The position numbers and the translations under genes are program-made. A DNA stretch of 64,000 bases from the NCBI GenBank assembly GCA_022844275.1, contig JALHMB010000004.1:372001-436000 (forward strand), in the 5' to 3' direction. The notes under the pieces were generated by a model. That model worked only from the letters and a program-made list of their open reading frames with translations, was not told the DNA's origin and did not search any database. Source of the DNA: Hyphomicrobiaceae bacterium. Lineage in GTDB: Bacteria; Pseudomonadota; Alphaproteobacteria; Rhizobiales; Hyphomicrobiaceae. Shown here piece after piece: positions 42,138-51,496 of this stretch. Each line of letters opens with the position of its first letter. Position 1 is the stretch's first letter.

Positions 42138-42564
42138 AGACGCCGGGGCAATCAATTAGGCTCTAGTAGGCTTGCAGTGAAAGAGCACCGTTCGGTTGCC
42201 ATAAACGACCAAACCAAGTTCGACGCCATGACAGCAGACAAGGGTGTGGCGCCTAACTTCGTTCGAGCCCTCGATGCTACCGCGCTGATGTTCGCCGTCG
42301 TGGAGGCCGAGGCGAAAGGTGTCGCCGACATGTTGGCCATCCACGACTGCGTCGGTGGGCTGGCACCGGACATGGATATCATCAGCCAGTGCGTGCGGTC
42401 CGGCTTCGTGCGCTGCCATGAGGCGAGATCGCTGGAAGCGTTTCGCGAGGCTGCTGAAAGTGCTAACCGACGTCGAGGCGAAGGGGAGACTGCTTGACCT
42501 TCCGCCATGCGGCGGGGCCTTTGACTTGCGCCGCCTGCTCGACAGCGAGTATTTCTTCTGTTGA
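42138..42564 (+). pseudogene. Relic of a T7-like phage RNA polymerase (C-terminus)
   Basis: The first frame has INDQTKFDAMTADKGVAPNFVRALDATAL and then DMLAIHDCVGGLAPDMDIIS. These match the end of single-subunit phage RNA polymerases: KQESGIAPNFVHSQDGSHL and ALIHDSFGTIPA in T7, including the catalytic motif C Asp (IHD). After about 42450 the reading moves to another frame that ends LPPCGGAFDLRRLLDSEYFFC, like the T7 ending LNLRDILESDFAFA. The 5' part is missing at the IS256 border. This is debris of a podovirus-like prophage. Confidence 0.75.
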
Positions 42565-42674
42565 GGTGCGCTCACTATTGTTTGGCTACAGGGAATCTCT
42601 ATGCGCGCTTTAAGAGGCGGTGGCGCGAAAGTGCACAGACGGGCTCGCATTGCATTGAACAGCGAACATAGGGT

Positions 42675-44870
42675 CTAGGTAGAAGGGTCAAAAACGAGCG
42701 ACACCTGCAGCCCGGCGGTTGCCCGCAGGACCTGCAAGGATATGGCTCCCCCGTCCTGCCGCACGGTAAAGTCAGTAGTGGCGTCCCCGAGACGAAGATT
42801 GCGGATCGTGATATCGCCGACGAAAGCAGGGACGGTGGGGTTGATGAGCACGATTCTTCCCGCGGCTCGATCGAACTCCAGACCCAGCATAGCTTGCAGT
42901 ATCGAGAACGGTGCGCCGCTCGCCCACGCCTGAGGAGAACATGCTGAAGGATAGACGGTAGGCCCGCGTCCTGATCGGCGGCGAAAGCCGCAGAAGAGCT
43001 CGGGCAGGCGCCGTTCATCCAGGTACGTTGTGGCCCGCACCAAACCTTCGAACACGAGACTGATCCCGCCCTTGCGATCGTACCGCGCCAACCCTTGGGC
43101 AATGAGCGCGTTGTCATGGGGCCAAATGGAGCCATTGTGGTACGACATCGGGTTGTAACGCGCTTCTCCCTGCGCCACGGTTCGGATGCCCCAGCCTGAA
43201 TAAAAGGCGGTTTCGAACAATCCCGCAGCAACACGTTGCGCCCGATCGGATCGGGCGATACCAGTGAAGAGGACTTGCCCAGCATTGCTCGTGCGCACCT
43301 TACAAGGCGACTTTGCACCGTCTAGCGCTAGTGCGTACGTACCAATGTCTTCGCACCAAAAGATCTGCTCGAAGCGCTGGCGCAGGTTCTCTGCTTCCGC
43401 ATCGAGTTCGCCGGCGCGGTCGGCAAGACCAAGCGCTCGGGCACACGACGCGGCAAGTGTCTTGGCGGCATAAACGTAGCCCTGCACCTCCACGAGCGCG
43501 ATAGGGCCCTCGGCGAGCCTCCCATCGGCGTGGAAAACCGAATCGAAAGAGTCCTTCCATCCTTGATTGGACAGGCCCGTCGATGCAGCGCGCATATATT
43601 CCACGAAACCGTCGCCATCAGGATCGCCGGGCCCATCGATCCAGCAGAGCGCACGCTCGATCGCCGGCCAAAGCTCGCGAATGAAGACGTAATCGCCGGT
43701 GCGTGCCGCGTAGCATCCCGCCAGAACGATGAACAAAGGCGTGGCATCGACACTGCCATAATAGAGTTCAAAAGGGACCTCGCGCAGAGCCGCCATCTCG
43801 CCCCCGCGCATCTCGTGCAGGATCTTGCCTGGATTGGCATCCGTGAGTGGGTCTTCCTGCGTTGCCTGGTGGTGAGCAAGGCGACGCAGAACGCCGGCGG
43901 CGATCTCCGGGTTTATCCACAGCATCTGTAGTGCGGTGATAATGCCGTCACGTCCGAAGGTCGTCGAGTACCAGGGAATGCCCGCATAGGGATAGCGGCC
44001 CTGCGGCGTGATCGTGACCAGCATGGAGAGATCGGCCATTGAACGGCACAGGATCTCATTCACCACGTCGTTCGAGGTCTCCACTGTCGTGATGCTGCGC
44101 GTCAATTGTTGGTGCTCGCGGCGCAACCCGACAAGCCCCTTGAAAAAGGGTTGCGTAGATTCCGGCGAGATATCGCCGCTGGAGGCTGCTACGAACATGG
44201 TGCGCCGGGCGCCGGGCGCAAGCTGCACGGAATACGTGGCGGCACTGTCAACCAATAGATCAGGCGCGGGCTCGAAGCTCAGCCCGGTCTGCCGCAAGGT
44301 GCCGTCCAGACCCATGTAGGATAGCGCGACGGTGGTCTTGCCGAGAATCTCCCGCCACGCTCTTCCACGGCGTTCCCGCTTGACGCCGCGCACTTCGAAG
44401 ATGTCGGCGAAGTCGCTGGAGAAAGTGACCGACAGACTGAACTCCGCCGGTTCGGAACCATGGTTGGTCAGAGTGATTCGCTCCCGCAGCGAGCCTGCGA
44501 AGAGATACATGGTGCGGCCGATGTGCACGCTGTTCTTGAGAAGGACGATCTCATCGTCGACGTAGATGTCCGGGTTTGTGAGATCGACATAGAAGTTAAG
44601 ATTGTCGTCCTTGATGACCGAACCGAGCAGGAGTGGTTGCGCGCCGTCGATCAGAAGCTCAAGGTGGGACAGATAGCGTGTGTCGAAGTGGAACAGACCG
44701 TCATTGCCTCCGCTGGCCGAGCCGATATCGCCGTGACTGTCGAAAACGGCAAAGGTATCATTGTGCTTGAGGGTCCTCTGGGGCCGCGCCGGGAGATTGA
44801 TGGCCGGAATATAGAACGGCGCCTCACCTGCTGCCGGATTCCCGTTCGTGTTGTCTGCCGAACCATTCAC
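42675..44870 (-). CDS. Amylo-alpha-1,6-glucosidase / glycogen debranching enzyme
   Basis: The 731-residue protein has an N-terminal beta domain (LKHNDTFAVFDSHGDIGSASGGNDGLFHFDTRYLSHLELLIDG) and a C-terminal (alpha/alpha)6 barrel like GH15/GH133 enzymes (IPWYSTTFGRDGIITALQMLW, GDPDGDGFVEYMR, SNQGWKDSFDSV, VQGYVYAAKTLAA, NPMSYHNGSIWPHDNALIAQGLARY). It should remove alpha-1,6 branch stubs of glycogen or act on a related alpha-glucan. It lies 31 bases downstream of a glycosyltransferase gene on the same strand, a pairing seen in many rhizobia and possibly linked to trehalose or glucan metabolism under stress. Confidence 0.92.
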   Translation of the reverse strand: MNGSADNTNGNPAAGEAPFYIPAINLPARPQRTLKHNDTFAVFDSHGDIGSASGGNDGLFHFDTRYLSHLELLIDGAQPLLLGSVIKDDNLNFYVDLTNPDIYVDDEIVLLKNSVHIGRTMYLFAGSLRERITLTNHGSEPAEFSLSVTFSSDFADIFEVRGVKRERRGRAWREILGKTTVALSYMGLDGTLRQTGLSFEPAPDLLVDSAATYSVQLAPGARRTMFVAASSGDISPESTQPFFKGLVGLRREHQQLTRSITTVETSNDVVNEILCRSMADLSMLVTITPQGRYPYAGIPWYSTTFGRDGIITALQMLWINPEIAAGVLRRLAHHQATQEDPLTDANPGKILHEMRGGEMAALREVPFELYYGSVDATPLFIVLAGCYAARTGDYVFIRELWPAIERALCWIDGPGDPDGDGFVEYMRAASTGLSNQGWKDSFDSVFHADGRLAEGPIALVEVQGYVYAAKTLAASCARALGLADRAGELDAEAENLRQRFEQIFWCEDIGTYALALDGAKSPCKVRTSNAGQVLFTGIARSDRAQRVAAGLFETAFYSGWGIRTVAQGEARYNPMSYHNGSIWPHDNALIAQGLARYDRKGGISLVFEGLVRATTYLDERRLPELFCGFRRRSGRGPTVYPSACSPQAWASGAPFSILQAMLGLEFDRAAGRIVLINPTVPAFVGDITIRNLRLGDATTDFTVRQDGGAISLQVLRATAGLQVSLVFDPST

Positions 44871-44901
44871 TCTGGCCTGCCCTCCGTTGCAGTGTGCCGC
44901 T

Positions 44902-45996
44902 TCAATGCATTGCTTCGCTAGGCTGGATGGATTTCGTCGGTGAGTGAGACGTTTCGGTGGGGGTGTCGCTAGTCCGGATAAGAGTCTGATAGATCTTCGT
45001 ATAATCGCGGGCCATTCGGTCAGCCGAGAATCGCTGCTCGAAGCGTCTCCGCACTCTGCCGCGATTGAGCGCTAGGACGCTGCCGATTTTGCAAATGGCT
45101 TCCGCGATGCTGTCCACCACTTCGCCGGTGACGCCGCTGTCGATGACTTCTGACACGGAGCCGTTGCGGAAGGCGAGAACCGGCGTTCCGCACGCCATCG
45201 CCTCGATCATGACTAGGCCAAACGGCTCGGGCCAATCGATCGGAAAAATCAGCGCACGGGCATCGCCCAGGAATTTGCTCTTACGGCGCTCATCGATCTC
45301 GCCAATATATTCGATGCCGGGCAACTCGAGCAGGGGCTTGATGTGCTGTACAAAGTATTGTTCGTCAACGCGATCGATCTTGGCGGCGATCTTGAGCGGC
45401 AGTCCGACAGCGCGCGCGATCTCGATGGCGCGGTCGACACGCTTTTCCGGCGAGATGCGGCCGAGGAACGCAAGATATCCACCACGCCCATTTAGGGTAG
45501 GGGCAAGCAGATCGGTCGGTAACCCATGGTATACCGTTCCGGCGAAATTGGCATCCGGGATGGGAAGACGCTGCGCGTTAGAGATCGAGACCAGCGGCAT
45601 ATCCGGAAAGCCGATGTAAAGCTGCTGGAGGTCGGTGAGATCCTGGCGGCCGTGCAGAGTGGTCACGGTGCGGTGGGCGGGTTCATGGAAGATCGGGAAA
45701 TGGAACTGGTCGATATGAAAGTGGAGTACGTCGAACTGCTTCGCCGCCTTCCGCACCTTGTCGAGCATCAGCATATAGTACGGAATGGGATCGCGTACGG
45801 CAGGATTGAGTCGGAGCGCTTGTGCGCAGCACGGGACGAGCTTTGCGGTGGTGATAGACTGTCCGCTCGCAAATAGCGTGACGTCATGACCTTGCGCAAC
45901 AAGGGCCTCGGTGAGGTAGCTCGCTATTCTTTCGGTGCCACCATAGAGGCGTGGCGGAACGCTCTCCATCAAGGGAGCAATCTGCGCAATCTTCAT
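44902..45996 (-). CDS. Glycosyltransferase family 4 protein
   Basis: ATG 45996 encodes 364 residues with a GT-B fold: PLMESVPPRLYGGTERIASYLTEALVAQGHDVTLFASG at the N-terminus, the donor region YLAFLGRISPEKRVDRAIEIAR and the E-x7-E motif in EPFGLVMIEAMACGTPVLAFRNGSVSEVI. It transfers an activated sugar; the acceptor is unknown. No membrane segment is visible, so it is cytoplasmic. Its operon partner is a debranching enzyme, so a glucan substrate is plausible. The last 25 residues are Ser/Thr/Pro-rich. Confidence 0.92.
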   Translation of the reverse strand: MKIAQIAPLMESVPPRLYGGTERIASYLTEALVAQGHDVTLFASGQSITTAKLVPCCAQALRLNPAVRDPIPYYMLMLDKVRKAAKQFDVLHFHIDQFHFPIFHEPAHRTVTTLHGRQDLTDLQQLYIGFPDMPLVSISNAQRLPIPDANFAGTVYHGLPTDLLAPTLNGRGGYLAFLGRISPEKRVDRAIEIARAVGLPLKIAAKIDRVDEQYFVQHIKPLLELPGIEYIGEIDERRKSKFLGDARALIFPIDWPEPFGLVMIEAMACGTPVLAFRNGSVSEVIDSGVTGEVVDSIAEAICKIGSVLALNRGRVRRRFEQRFSADRMARDYTKIYQTLIRTSDTPTETSHSPTKSIQPSEAMH

Positions 45997-46324
45997 TTAA
46001 TGGGATCCAATTTGGTGGTCCGTCAGCACGAACACACGCGTCTATCGCTTGTCGATTGTGGTGCGCATTGCAACTCTGCCACCAATCGGCGGCGAGTATT
46101 AGCTACCAGCACCTCAACGCGCCGCATCAGCTTGTGGTTCCGCCTCGCAGTCGATAGGTGCGCACCGATCATGCTGCACTGCATTGCCCTCTTCAGTGTG
46201 CTCATCGAGGTCGCGCGACGCACCTAAACGATCCGCCTGCAACCTCGGCAGCCGGCGCGCGTTCATCCCTTGATGCGCAGCGCCATCGCGCTGAGGTCCG
46301 TCACAAAGATTGAGGGTTGTTTCG
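45997..46324. other. Intergenic stretch between divergent genes
   Basis: I see no gene or clear signal here beyond the two opposite gene starts. Confidence 0.5.
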
Positions 46325-47047
46325 ATGTTCCGCCTGTTGGTTGCCTTGGCAGCACTCTCGGGAGCCGTTCAAACGGCAGCCGCGCAAGACCGCATGGACT
46401 GGATGCCCTGGAACCAGCCAGGATATGTCGCCCGGCCAAGTGAAAGTCCTGCTCCTAGAGAAGGGGTCCCGCTCGAGCGTCCCTTCGCAAATGAGCTTGA
46501 CCGAGCGCCGGCGCTGCTTGAAGGCGGCCCGAGACCATCAATCGACTCCATCCCTCCGGAGCGAATTGCTTTCAAAAGCACGTATGCACCCGGCAGCGTT
46601 GTCATCGAGACCTCCGGCCGTCGGCTATACTTGGTGCAATCCCCACACGAGGCGCTCGTCTATCCCATCTCTGTGGGAAGGGAAGGTTTCACCTGGACCG
46701 GTACGGAGAGGATCAGCCGCATTGCCGACTGGCCGGACTGGCATCCGCCAGCCGAAATGCGCGAGCGCGACCCGCGACTTCCCGAAAAGATGACGGGGGG
46801 CATTCGCAACCCACTTGGCGCCAAGGCACTTTATTTAGGGAACACTCTCTATCGCATTCACGGCACTGACAACGAACGCACGATCGGTCGGGCGACGTCG
46901 TCCGGCTGTTTCCGGATGACCAACGGTCACGTTACCGATCTGGCGGAACGCGTAGGGATCGGAACGACCGTCGTTGTCCTCGATCAACTTCCTCGACACG
47001 TTGCGGGATTAGCTTCCACGCAAGCCACGCCGCCGAGGCCCCAGTAA
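46325..47047 (+). CDS. L,D-transpeptidase (YkuD family)
   Basis: ATG 46325 gives a signal peptide (MFRLLVALAALSGAVQTAAAQ) and 240 residues. The YkuD domain covers about residues 90-225: VIETSGRRLYLVQSPHEALVYPISVGREGFTW, then His179 in RIHGT and the nucleophile Cys195 in SSGCFRMTNGHVTDLAERV. It acts in the periplasm to form 3-3 crosslinks in peptidoglycan or to attach proteins to it. It is 19 bases upstream of a class A penicillin-binding protein gene on the same strand, so the two form a cell-wall operon. Confidence 0.93.
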   Translation: MFRLLVALAALSGAVQTAAAQDRMDWMPWNQPGYVARPSESPAPREGVPLERPFANELDRAPALLEGGPRPSIDSIPPERIAFKSTYAPGSVVIETSGRRLYLVQSPHEALVYPISVGREGFTWTGTERISRIADWPDWHPPAEMRERDPRLPEKMTGGIRNPLGAKALYLGNTLYRIHGTDNERTIGRATSSGCFRMTNGHVTDLAERVGIGTTVVVLDQLPRHVAGLASTQATPPRPQ

Positions 47048-47066
47048 GCATATTAGGTCTTGTGCG

Positions 47067-49283
47067 ATGGATGACGTGTCCCGACCCACGGCCAAACCCG
47101 TTGTAGGAACGATAGGTGCGGCAAGACAATTGGCAAGCGCCCTCGCGGCTGACTTAGGCCTCTCGACCCGTCGCGTTGCAAGGTTGCTCTTTTGCTCCCT
47201 CCCTGTTTTCAAAGCAGCAATTATCGGCGCGGTGGTTGTTCTATTAGCGGCTGCCGGCGCCATGCTCTGGGTGCTGAACGGTATACCGTTGCAGGCCCGA
47301 GCGTCATTTGACGGACCGTCAATCCTCGTGGAGGCCGCCGATGGCACCCCGATAGGCCGAGTGGGCGCCCTCGGTGACGCCGTGTCACGCGATGCCATTC
47401 CGGATGTCCTCGTGAAAGCCGTGCTCAGCATCGAGGACCGACGCTTCTTCAACCATCACGGCGTCGACTTTCGCGGCGTCGCTCGCGCGGCTTATGTGAA
47501 CTGGTCGGCCGGCGGCATCATAGAAGGCGGCAGCACCATAACGCAGCAGCTCGCCAAATTGCAGCTCGTGGGCAACGAACGCAACTTCGGCCGGAAGTTT
47601 CGTGAGGCCCTGCTGGCCTTCTGGCTGGAGACGCGGCTCAGCAAGGATGAGATCCTCACACGTTACTTGAATTCCGTTTACCTCGGCGCCGGCGTCTATG
47701 GCATGTCCGCGGCTGCCCGCCACTATTTCGATAAGAGCCTAAAGGACATCGATCTCGCCGAAGCCGCCTTGCTGGCTGGTCTCATTCAGGCGCCAACGCG
47801 TTACAATCCCCTAGCCAATTCCGATGCGGCCCAGCGTCGTGCTGCTGTGGTTGTTGACGCGATGGTCGAAGCAAAGATGATCGTGGCCTCAACCGCGGAG
47901 CGGGCCAAATCCCAGGCGGCTACAATCCAAATGTCGAAACGAACGGCGCCGGCAGCGAGTTGGTTCGCCGACTGGATTGCGCAGCATGAGTATCCCAAGA
48001 TGGCGGGAACTACGACACGACCAATGCGCGTCCGCACGTCAATCGAGCCCCGTCTCCAAAGCATTGCGCAGCGCGTTGTACAGGAGAGTCTCGACCGCGA
48101 TGGCAATCGCCTTGGTGCATCCCAGGCAGCATTGGTCGCGGTGCGTCCCGACGGCGCCGTGGTTGCAATGGTCGGTGGTCGGGATTACGAGGAAAGCCAG
48201 TTCAATAGGGCCGTCGACGCTCGCCGGCAGCCCGGATCGGCGTTTAAGCTCTTCGTCTATTATGCAGCCCTGCGACAAGGTTATCGCCTTGACGACGTGA
48301 TCGATGCCTCACCGGTTGCGATCAAAGCTTGGCGACCCGAGAACTACGGCGGCGCAGTGTTCGACCGACTTACTCTTGCCGACGCATTCGCCCACTCGAC
48401 AAATTCCGCCGCGATCCGTTTGGCCATTGATGTAGGGCTCGCCAATGTCGTAAGCGCAGCGCGCGAATTGGGTCTTACCTCTCCTCTTGCGGAAGTGCCA
48501 AGCATGGCCCTTGGTACCAACGAGGTATCGCTGCTCGATCTCACATCGGCGTTTGCATCCGTCCGTGCGGGACGGGCGCGGCTCCAACCATGGGGCATAT
48601 CTGCTTTTGGCGTCGAAGGCGGAGGTCTGCGACGACTGTCAGCGCCCTCCGGTCCCATCAAAGAACTCGGTCATAAACAGGAACTGACACAACTGCTCGA
48701 GCGTGTCGTGTCATCGGGCACTGGGCGAGGCGCAGCTCTAACCGATGGGTCTGCCGCTGGCAAGACGGGCACAAGCCAGGACTATCGCGACGCGTGGTTC
48801 GTAGGCTTCAACAGCGATCTGGTGGTGGGTGTCTGGGTCGGCAACGATGACCGCGCCCCGATGAAAAACGTGACGGGTGGCTCGCTGCCGGCAACGATCT
48901 GGCGAGATTTCGTAACCGAGGCGACACCCGAAATGAACCGGAAGTCGCCACCCCCGCCGGAAACTGACGCCACCGAGGTGGAGACATCTGAGGACGACAC
49001 TACTCAGTGCGATGTAACGGCATGCGCCGCGGCCTTTGCGTCATTCCGAGCCTCCGATTGCACCTATCAGCCCTACACGGGTCCACGACGTATGTGCGAA
49101 CTGCGTCCAAACATCAGCACGTCTTCTCTGCCGCGGATCGCACGAGCGGCAACTGCTTCGGGAGATTCCTGCATCGTCGACATATGCGCCAGTCGCTTTC
49201 GTTCGTTCGACGCCGCAACCTGCACGTACCAACCCTACGGGGGCGGTGCACGTGCGATTTGCGACGCTAGGCGCTCATACTGA
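47067..49283 (+). CDS. Class A penicillin-binding protein (PBP1A) with two C-terminal BA14K-like repeats
   Basis: The 738-residue protein has a cytoplasmic N-terminus, one membrane anchor (AAIIGAVVVLLAAAGAMLWVL), a GT51 glycosyltransferase domain with catalytic Glu123 (IEDRRFFNHHGVDF) and GGSTITQQLAK, and a transpeptidase domain. The nucleophile is Ser391 in SAFK, then STN in AHSTNSAA and KTG at 566-568. Beyond the usual end there are two Cys-rich modules, CDVTACAAAFASFRASDCTYQPY and CIVDICASRFRSFDAATCTYQPY, each ending in a basic RRMC or AIC. These are like BA14K modules. It builds and crosslinks peptidoglycan; the added modules may bind wall sugars. Confidence 0.93.
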   Translation: MDDVSRPTAKPVVGTIGAARQLASALAADLGLSTRRVARLLFCSLPVFKAAIIGAVVVLLAAAGAMLWVLNGIPLQARASFDGPSILVEAADGTPIGRVGALGDAVSRDAIPDVLVKAVLSIEDRRFFNHHGVDFRGVARAAYVNWSAGGIIEGGSTITQQLAKLQLVGNERNFGRKFREALLAFWLETRLSKDEILTRYLNSVYLGAGVYGMSAAARHYFDKSLKDIDLAEAALLAGLIQAPTRYNPLANSDAAQRRAAVVVDAMVEAKMIVASTAERAKSQAATIQMSKRTAPAASWFADWIAQHEYPKMAGTTTRPMRVRTSIEPRLQSIAQRVVQESLDRDGNRLGASQAALVAVRPDGAVVAMVGGRDYEESQFNRAVDARRQPGSAFKLFVYYAALRQGYRLDDVIDASPVAIKAWRPENYGGAVFDRLTLADAFAHSTNSAAIRLAIDVGLANVVSAARELGLTSPLAEVPSMALGTNEVSLLDLTSAFASVRAGRARLQPWGISAFGVEGGGLRRLSAPSGPIKELGHKQELTQLLERVVSSGTGRGAALTDGSAAGKTGTSQDYRDAWFVGFNSDLVVGVWVGNDDRAPMKNVTGGSLPATIWRDFVTEATPEMNRKSPPPPETDATEVETSEDDTTQCDVTACAAAFASFRASDCTYQPYTGPRRMCELRPNISTSSLPRIARAATASGDSCIVDICASRFRSFDAATCTYQPYGGGARAICDARRSY

Positions 49284-49988
49284 TTAGGGTCTGCGTCGTC
49301 TTGGCGAAGGCGGTACCTCAATGTTCTAGGATCACAAAAGGGAATAATCCAATGGATGCCTTTATCGATCATATCGAAGACGCAACCGTAGACAATTCGA
49401 GCTTCCGGCGCTGTCTGCCTTCGAGCTCATCAGCTATTGGGCCGTGACATTGGGCGGGACCAACTCGCTCATTTCGTTGACTCTTGCAACGAACCTGCTA
49501 GCCCGCCCTTCTCATGAAGCCCGTCCGTGGGCGCTCGGTTTGTCGATGACACATGGCGGATCTGCTTCGGCGATGATCCATCGACACCGCTGGGAGCGGC
49601 GTGTGCAGACCCGACAATGTTCCTTTGTTTGAAGTTGCGATCGGGGTGGCGACGGCGGCTCAGGCCGCGGCTCTTCGCAGCCTGTCTTGGGCGATGGCGA
49701 AGGTCACCTGATGCGGGCAGGAGGACGCGAAGGCGATCTTCACGCGGCGCACGCTGGCTTCTGATGGCAGGTGCCCATAGGCAGATAAGCCATACGGTTT
49801 CTGCACCTCGTAGTGATCTTGCCAGTCCTCGTGCGTGGGATGCGGCACTTCCATTGCTGTACTGTCGCCAGTTCTGTAGGAGCCTCAGGTAGGCTGGTAC
49901 ATTCGGCGGGCAGCCAATACGGAGGGCAATGAGACCGCGATGATGGCAGTAGAGGATTGAGAATTTGAAGCGATATGGAGGTTAGGGG
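49284..49988. other. Gene-poor stretch with unidentified open frames
   Basis: No gene is supported. A short frame from 49353 (MDAFIDHIEDATVDN) breaks after about 30 codons; a shifted frame continues with LSAFELISYWAVTLGGTNSLISLTLATNLL. A 64-codon minus-strand frame at 49660-49854 ends in KIAFASSCPHQVTFAIAQDR and could be the end of a transposase, but I cannot assign it. Confidence 0.5.
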
Positions 49989-51320
49989 GTGGTCGAGCAG
50001 TGGAAATCCAGGTCCGGCTTCATACTTGCGACGATCGGAGCCGCGGTCGGGCTCGGCAACATCTGGCGCTTTGCGTACGTCGCCGGCGAAAATGGCGGCG
50101 GTGTCTTCCTGATGACCTATCTCTTCTTCGTGGCCCTCATCGGGCTGCCGCTGGTGATTGCTGAACTGTCAATCGGCCGACGGGGCGCAAGCGATACGGT
50201 GACGGCATTCGAGGTTGCAGGCGGCAGTACACGCTGGCGCCTTATCGGCTGGATCATGGTGGGCGGCGCTCTGCTGATCCTGAGCTACTACTCGGTTATT
50301 GCGGGCTGGGCGGTTCGCTATTTCGTGGGCGCGCTGTCGGGCGACTTGTGGCAGGACGCGGGTGAAAAGTACGGAGCCTACTTCGAAGGCTTTATCTCCA
50401 ACGATTTCGAGCCGCTGTTTTGGCAGGCGCTCATTCTGATCGTGTCCGGAGTTGTTGTCGCTGGCGGAATCCAGAAGGGTATCGAGCGCTTAAACCTTGT
50501 GCTGATGCCGCTGCTGGGTCTGATCGTGCTCGGACTCGCTGTCTTCTCCCTTACGCTGCCCGGTTCGGGTGCTGGCGTTCGCTTTCTGCTTGCCCCCGAC
50601 TGGAGTGCGTTCGGACGTCCAAGCCTCTATCTTGCGGCACTGGGGCAGGCCTTCTTCTCGCTCGGCCTCGGCATGGCGGTATTCGTCACCTATGGCGGAT
50701 ACTTATCGGCATCGACGCGCATTCCGGGCGCGGCGGCGACGGTCGCCGCCGGCGACACTGTATTCGCCATTGTAGCCGGTCTCGCGATATTCCCGGCCGT
50801 CTTTGCGCTTGGTGGCGACCCCGCGGCGGGTCCACGCTTGGCATTCGTCGTCTTTCCTCAGATCCTGCTCCAGCTCCCTGGCGGCACCTTTATCGGACCC
50901 ATCTTCTTCTTCCTTCTGTCGGCGGCTGCATTGACGTCCATGATCTCGCTGCTCGAAGTCGCGGTCGCGTGCGCGAGCCATCGGATGGGATTGGCGCGCA
51001 ACCGGGGCTCGTGGGCAATCGTGGCCATAGTTCTGGCCCTCGGTGTGCCCTCGGCACTGAGCTACGGAATGCTCGCCGAGGTGAAACTGCTGGGGCAACC
51101 GATCCTCGACAACATCGATCAAGCCGTCTCCAACTTCGTTCTTCCTTTGAGTGGACTGCTGGTCGCGGTGTTGGTCGGGTGGCGGATCGAGAGGTTACGC
51201 ACGTTGGCAGATGCAGATTTCGGCGACACGTGGCTCGGTGCCGTGTGGCTATGGTCGATCCGCACGCTCGCACCGATCACGATTGCCGTGATCCTACTGC
51301 GGTCGTTGGGGGTCGTGTGA
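49989..51320 (+). CDS. Sodium-dependent transporter (NSS/SNF family)
   Basis: GTG 49989 opens a 443-residue membrane protein. The start EQWKSRSGFILATIGAAVGLGNIWRFAYVAGENGGGVFLM is the TM1 Na+-site signature of neurotransmitter:sodium symporters, close to LeuT. Eleven or so helices follow, as in bacterial members. It should import an amino acid or similar compound with Na+. Substrate residues cannot be judged here. It stands alone on its strand, with the CPA2 antiporter 176 bases downstream. Confidence 0.92.
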   Translation: MVEQWKSRSGFILATIGAAVGLGNIWRFAYVAGENGGGVFLMTYLFFVALIGLPLVIAELSIGRRGASDTVTAFEVAGGSTRWRLIGWIMVGGALLILSYYSVIAGWAVRYFVGALSGDLWQDAGEKYGAYFEGFISNDFEPLFWQALILIVSGVVVAGGIQKGIERLNLVLMPLLGLIVLGLAVFSLTLPGSGAGVRFLLAPDWSAFGRPSLYLAALGQAFFSLGLGMAVFVTYGGYLSASTRIPGAAATVAAGDTVFAIVAGLAIFPAVFALGGDPAAGPRLAFVVFPQILLQLPGGTFIGPIFFFLLSAAALTSMISLLEVAVACASHRMGLARNRGSWAIVAIVLALGVPSALSYGMLAEVKLLGQPILDNIDQAVSNFVLPLSGLLVAVLVGWRIERLRTLADADFGDTWLGAVWLWSIRTLAPITIAVILLRSLGVV

Positions 51321-51496
51321 GCGCTGCGTTCCAGGCGCCGGCAGTCACACTTTCGCCGAAACCCCTCCCGTCAGATCGACTTGGATCAAATGGGCACCAC
51401 GCCTCTTGATTCCCCCGTGGATGATTGACGCACCAGACAAGGGTACGATCGCGATGACGACAATCTGGTCCGGGTCATATTGAGGGCACTGGCTGT

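Noticed and set aside
49660-49854. 64-codon minus-strand frame
   Set aside because: It might be the end of a transposase, but no motif could be recognised, so it is only mentioned as unassigned.
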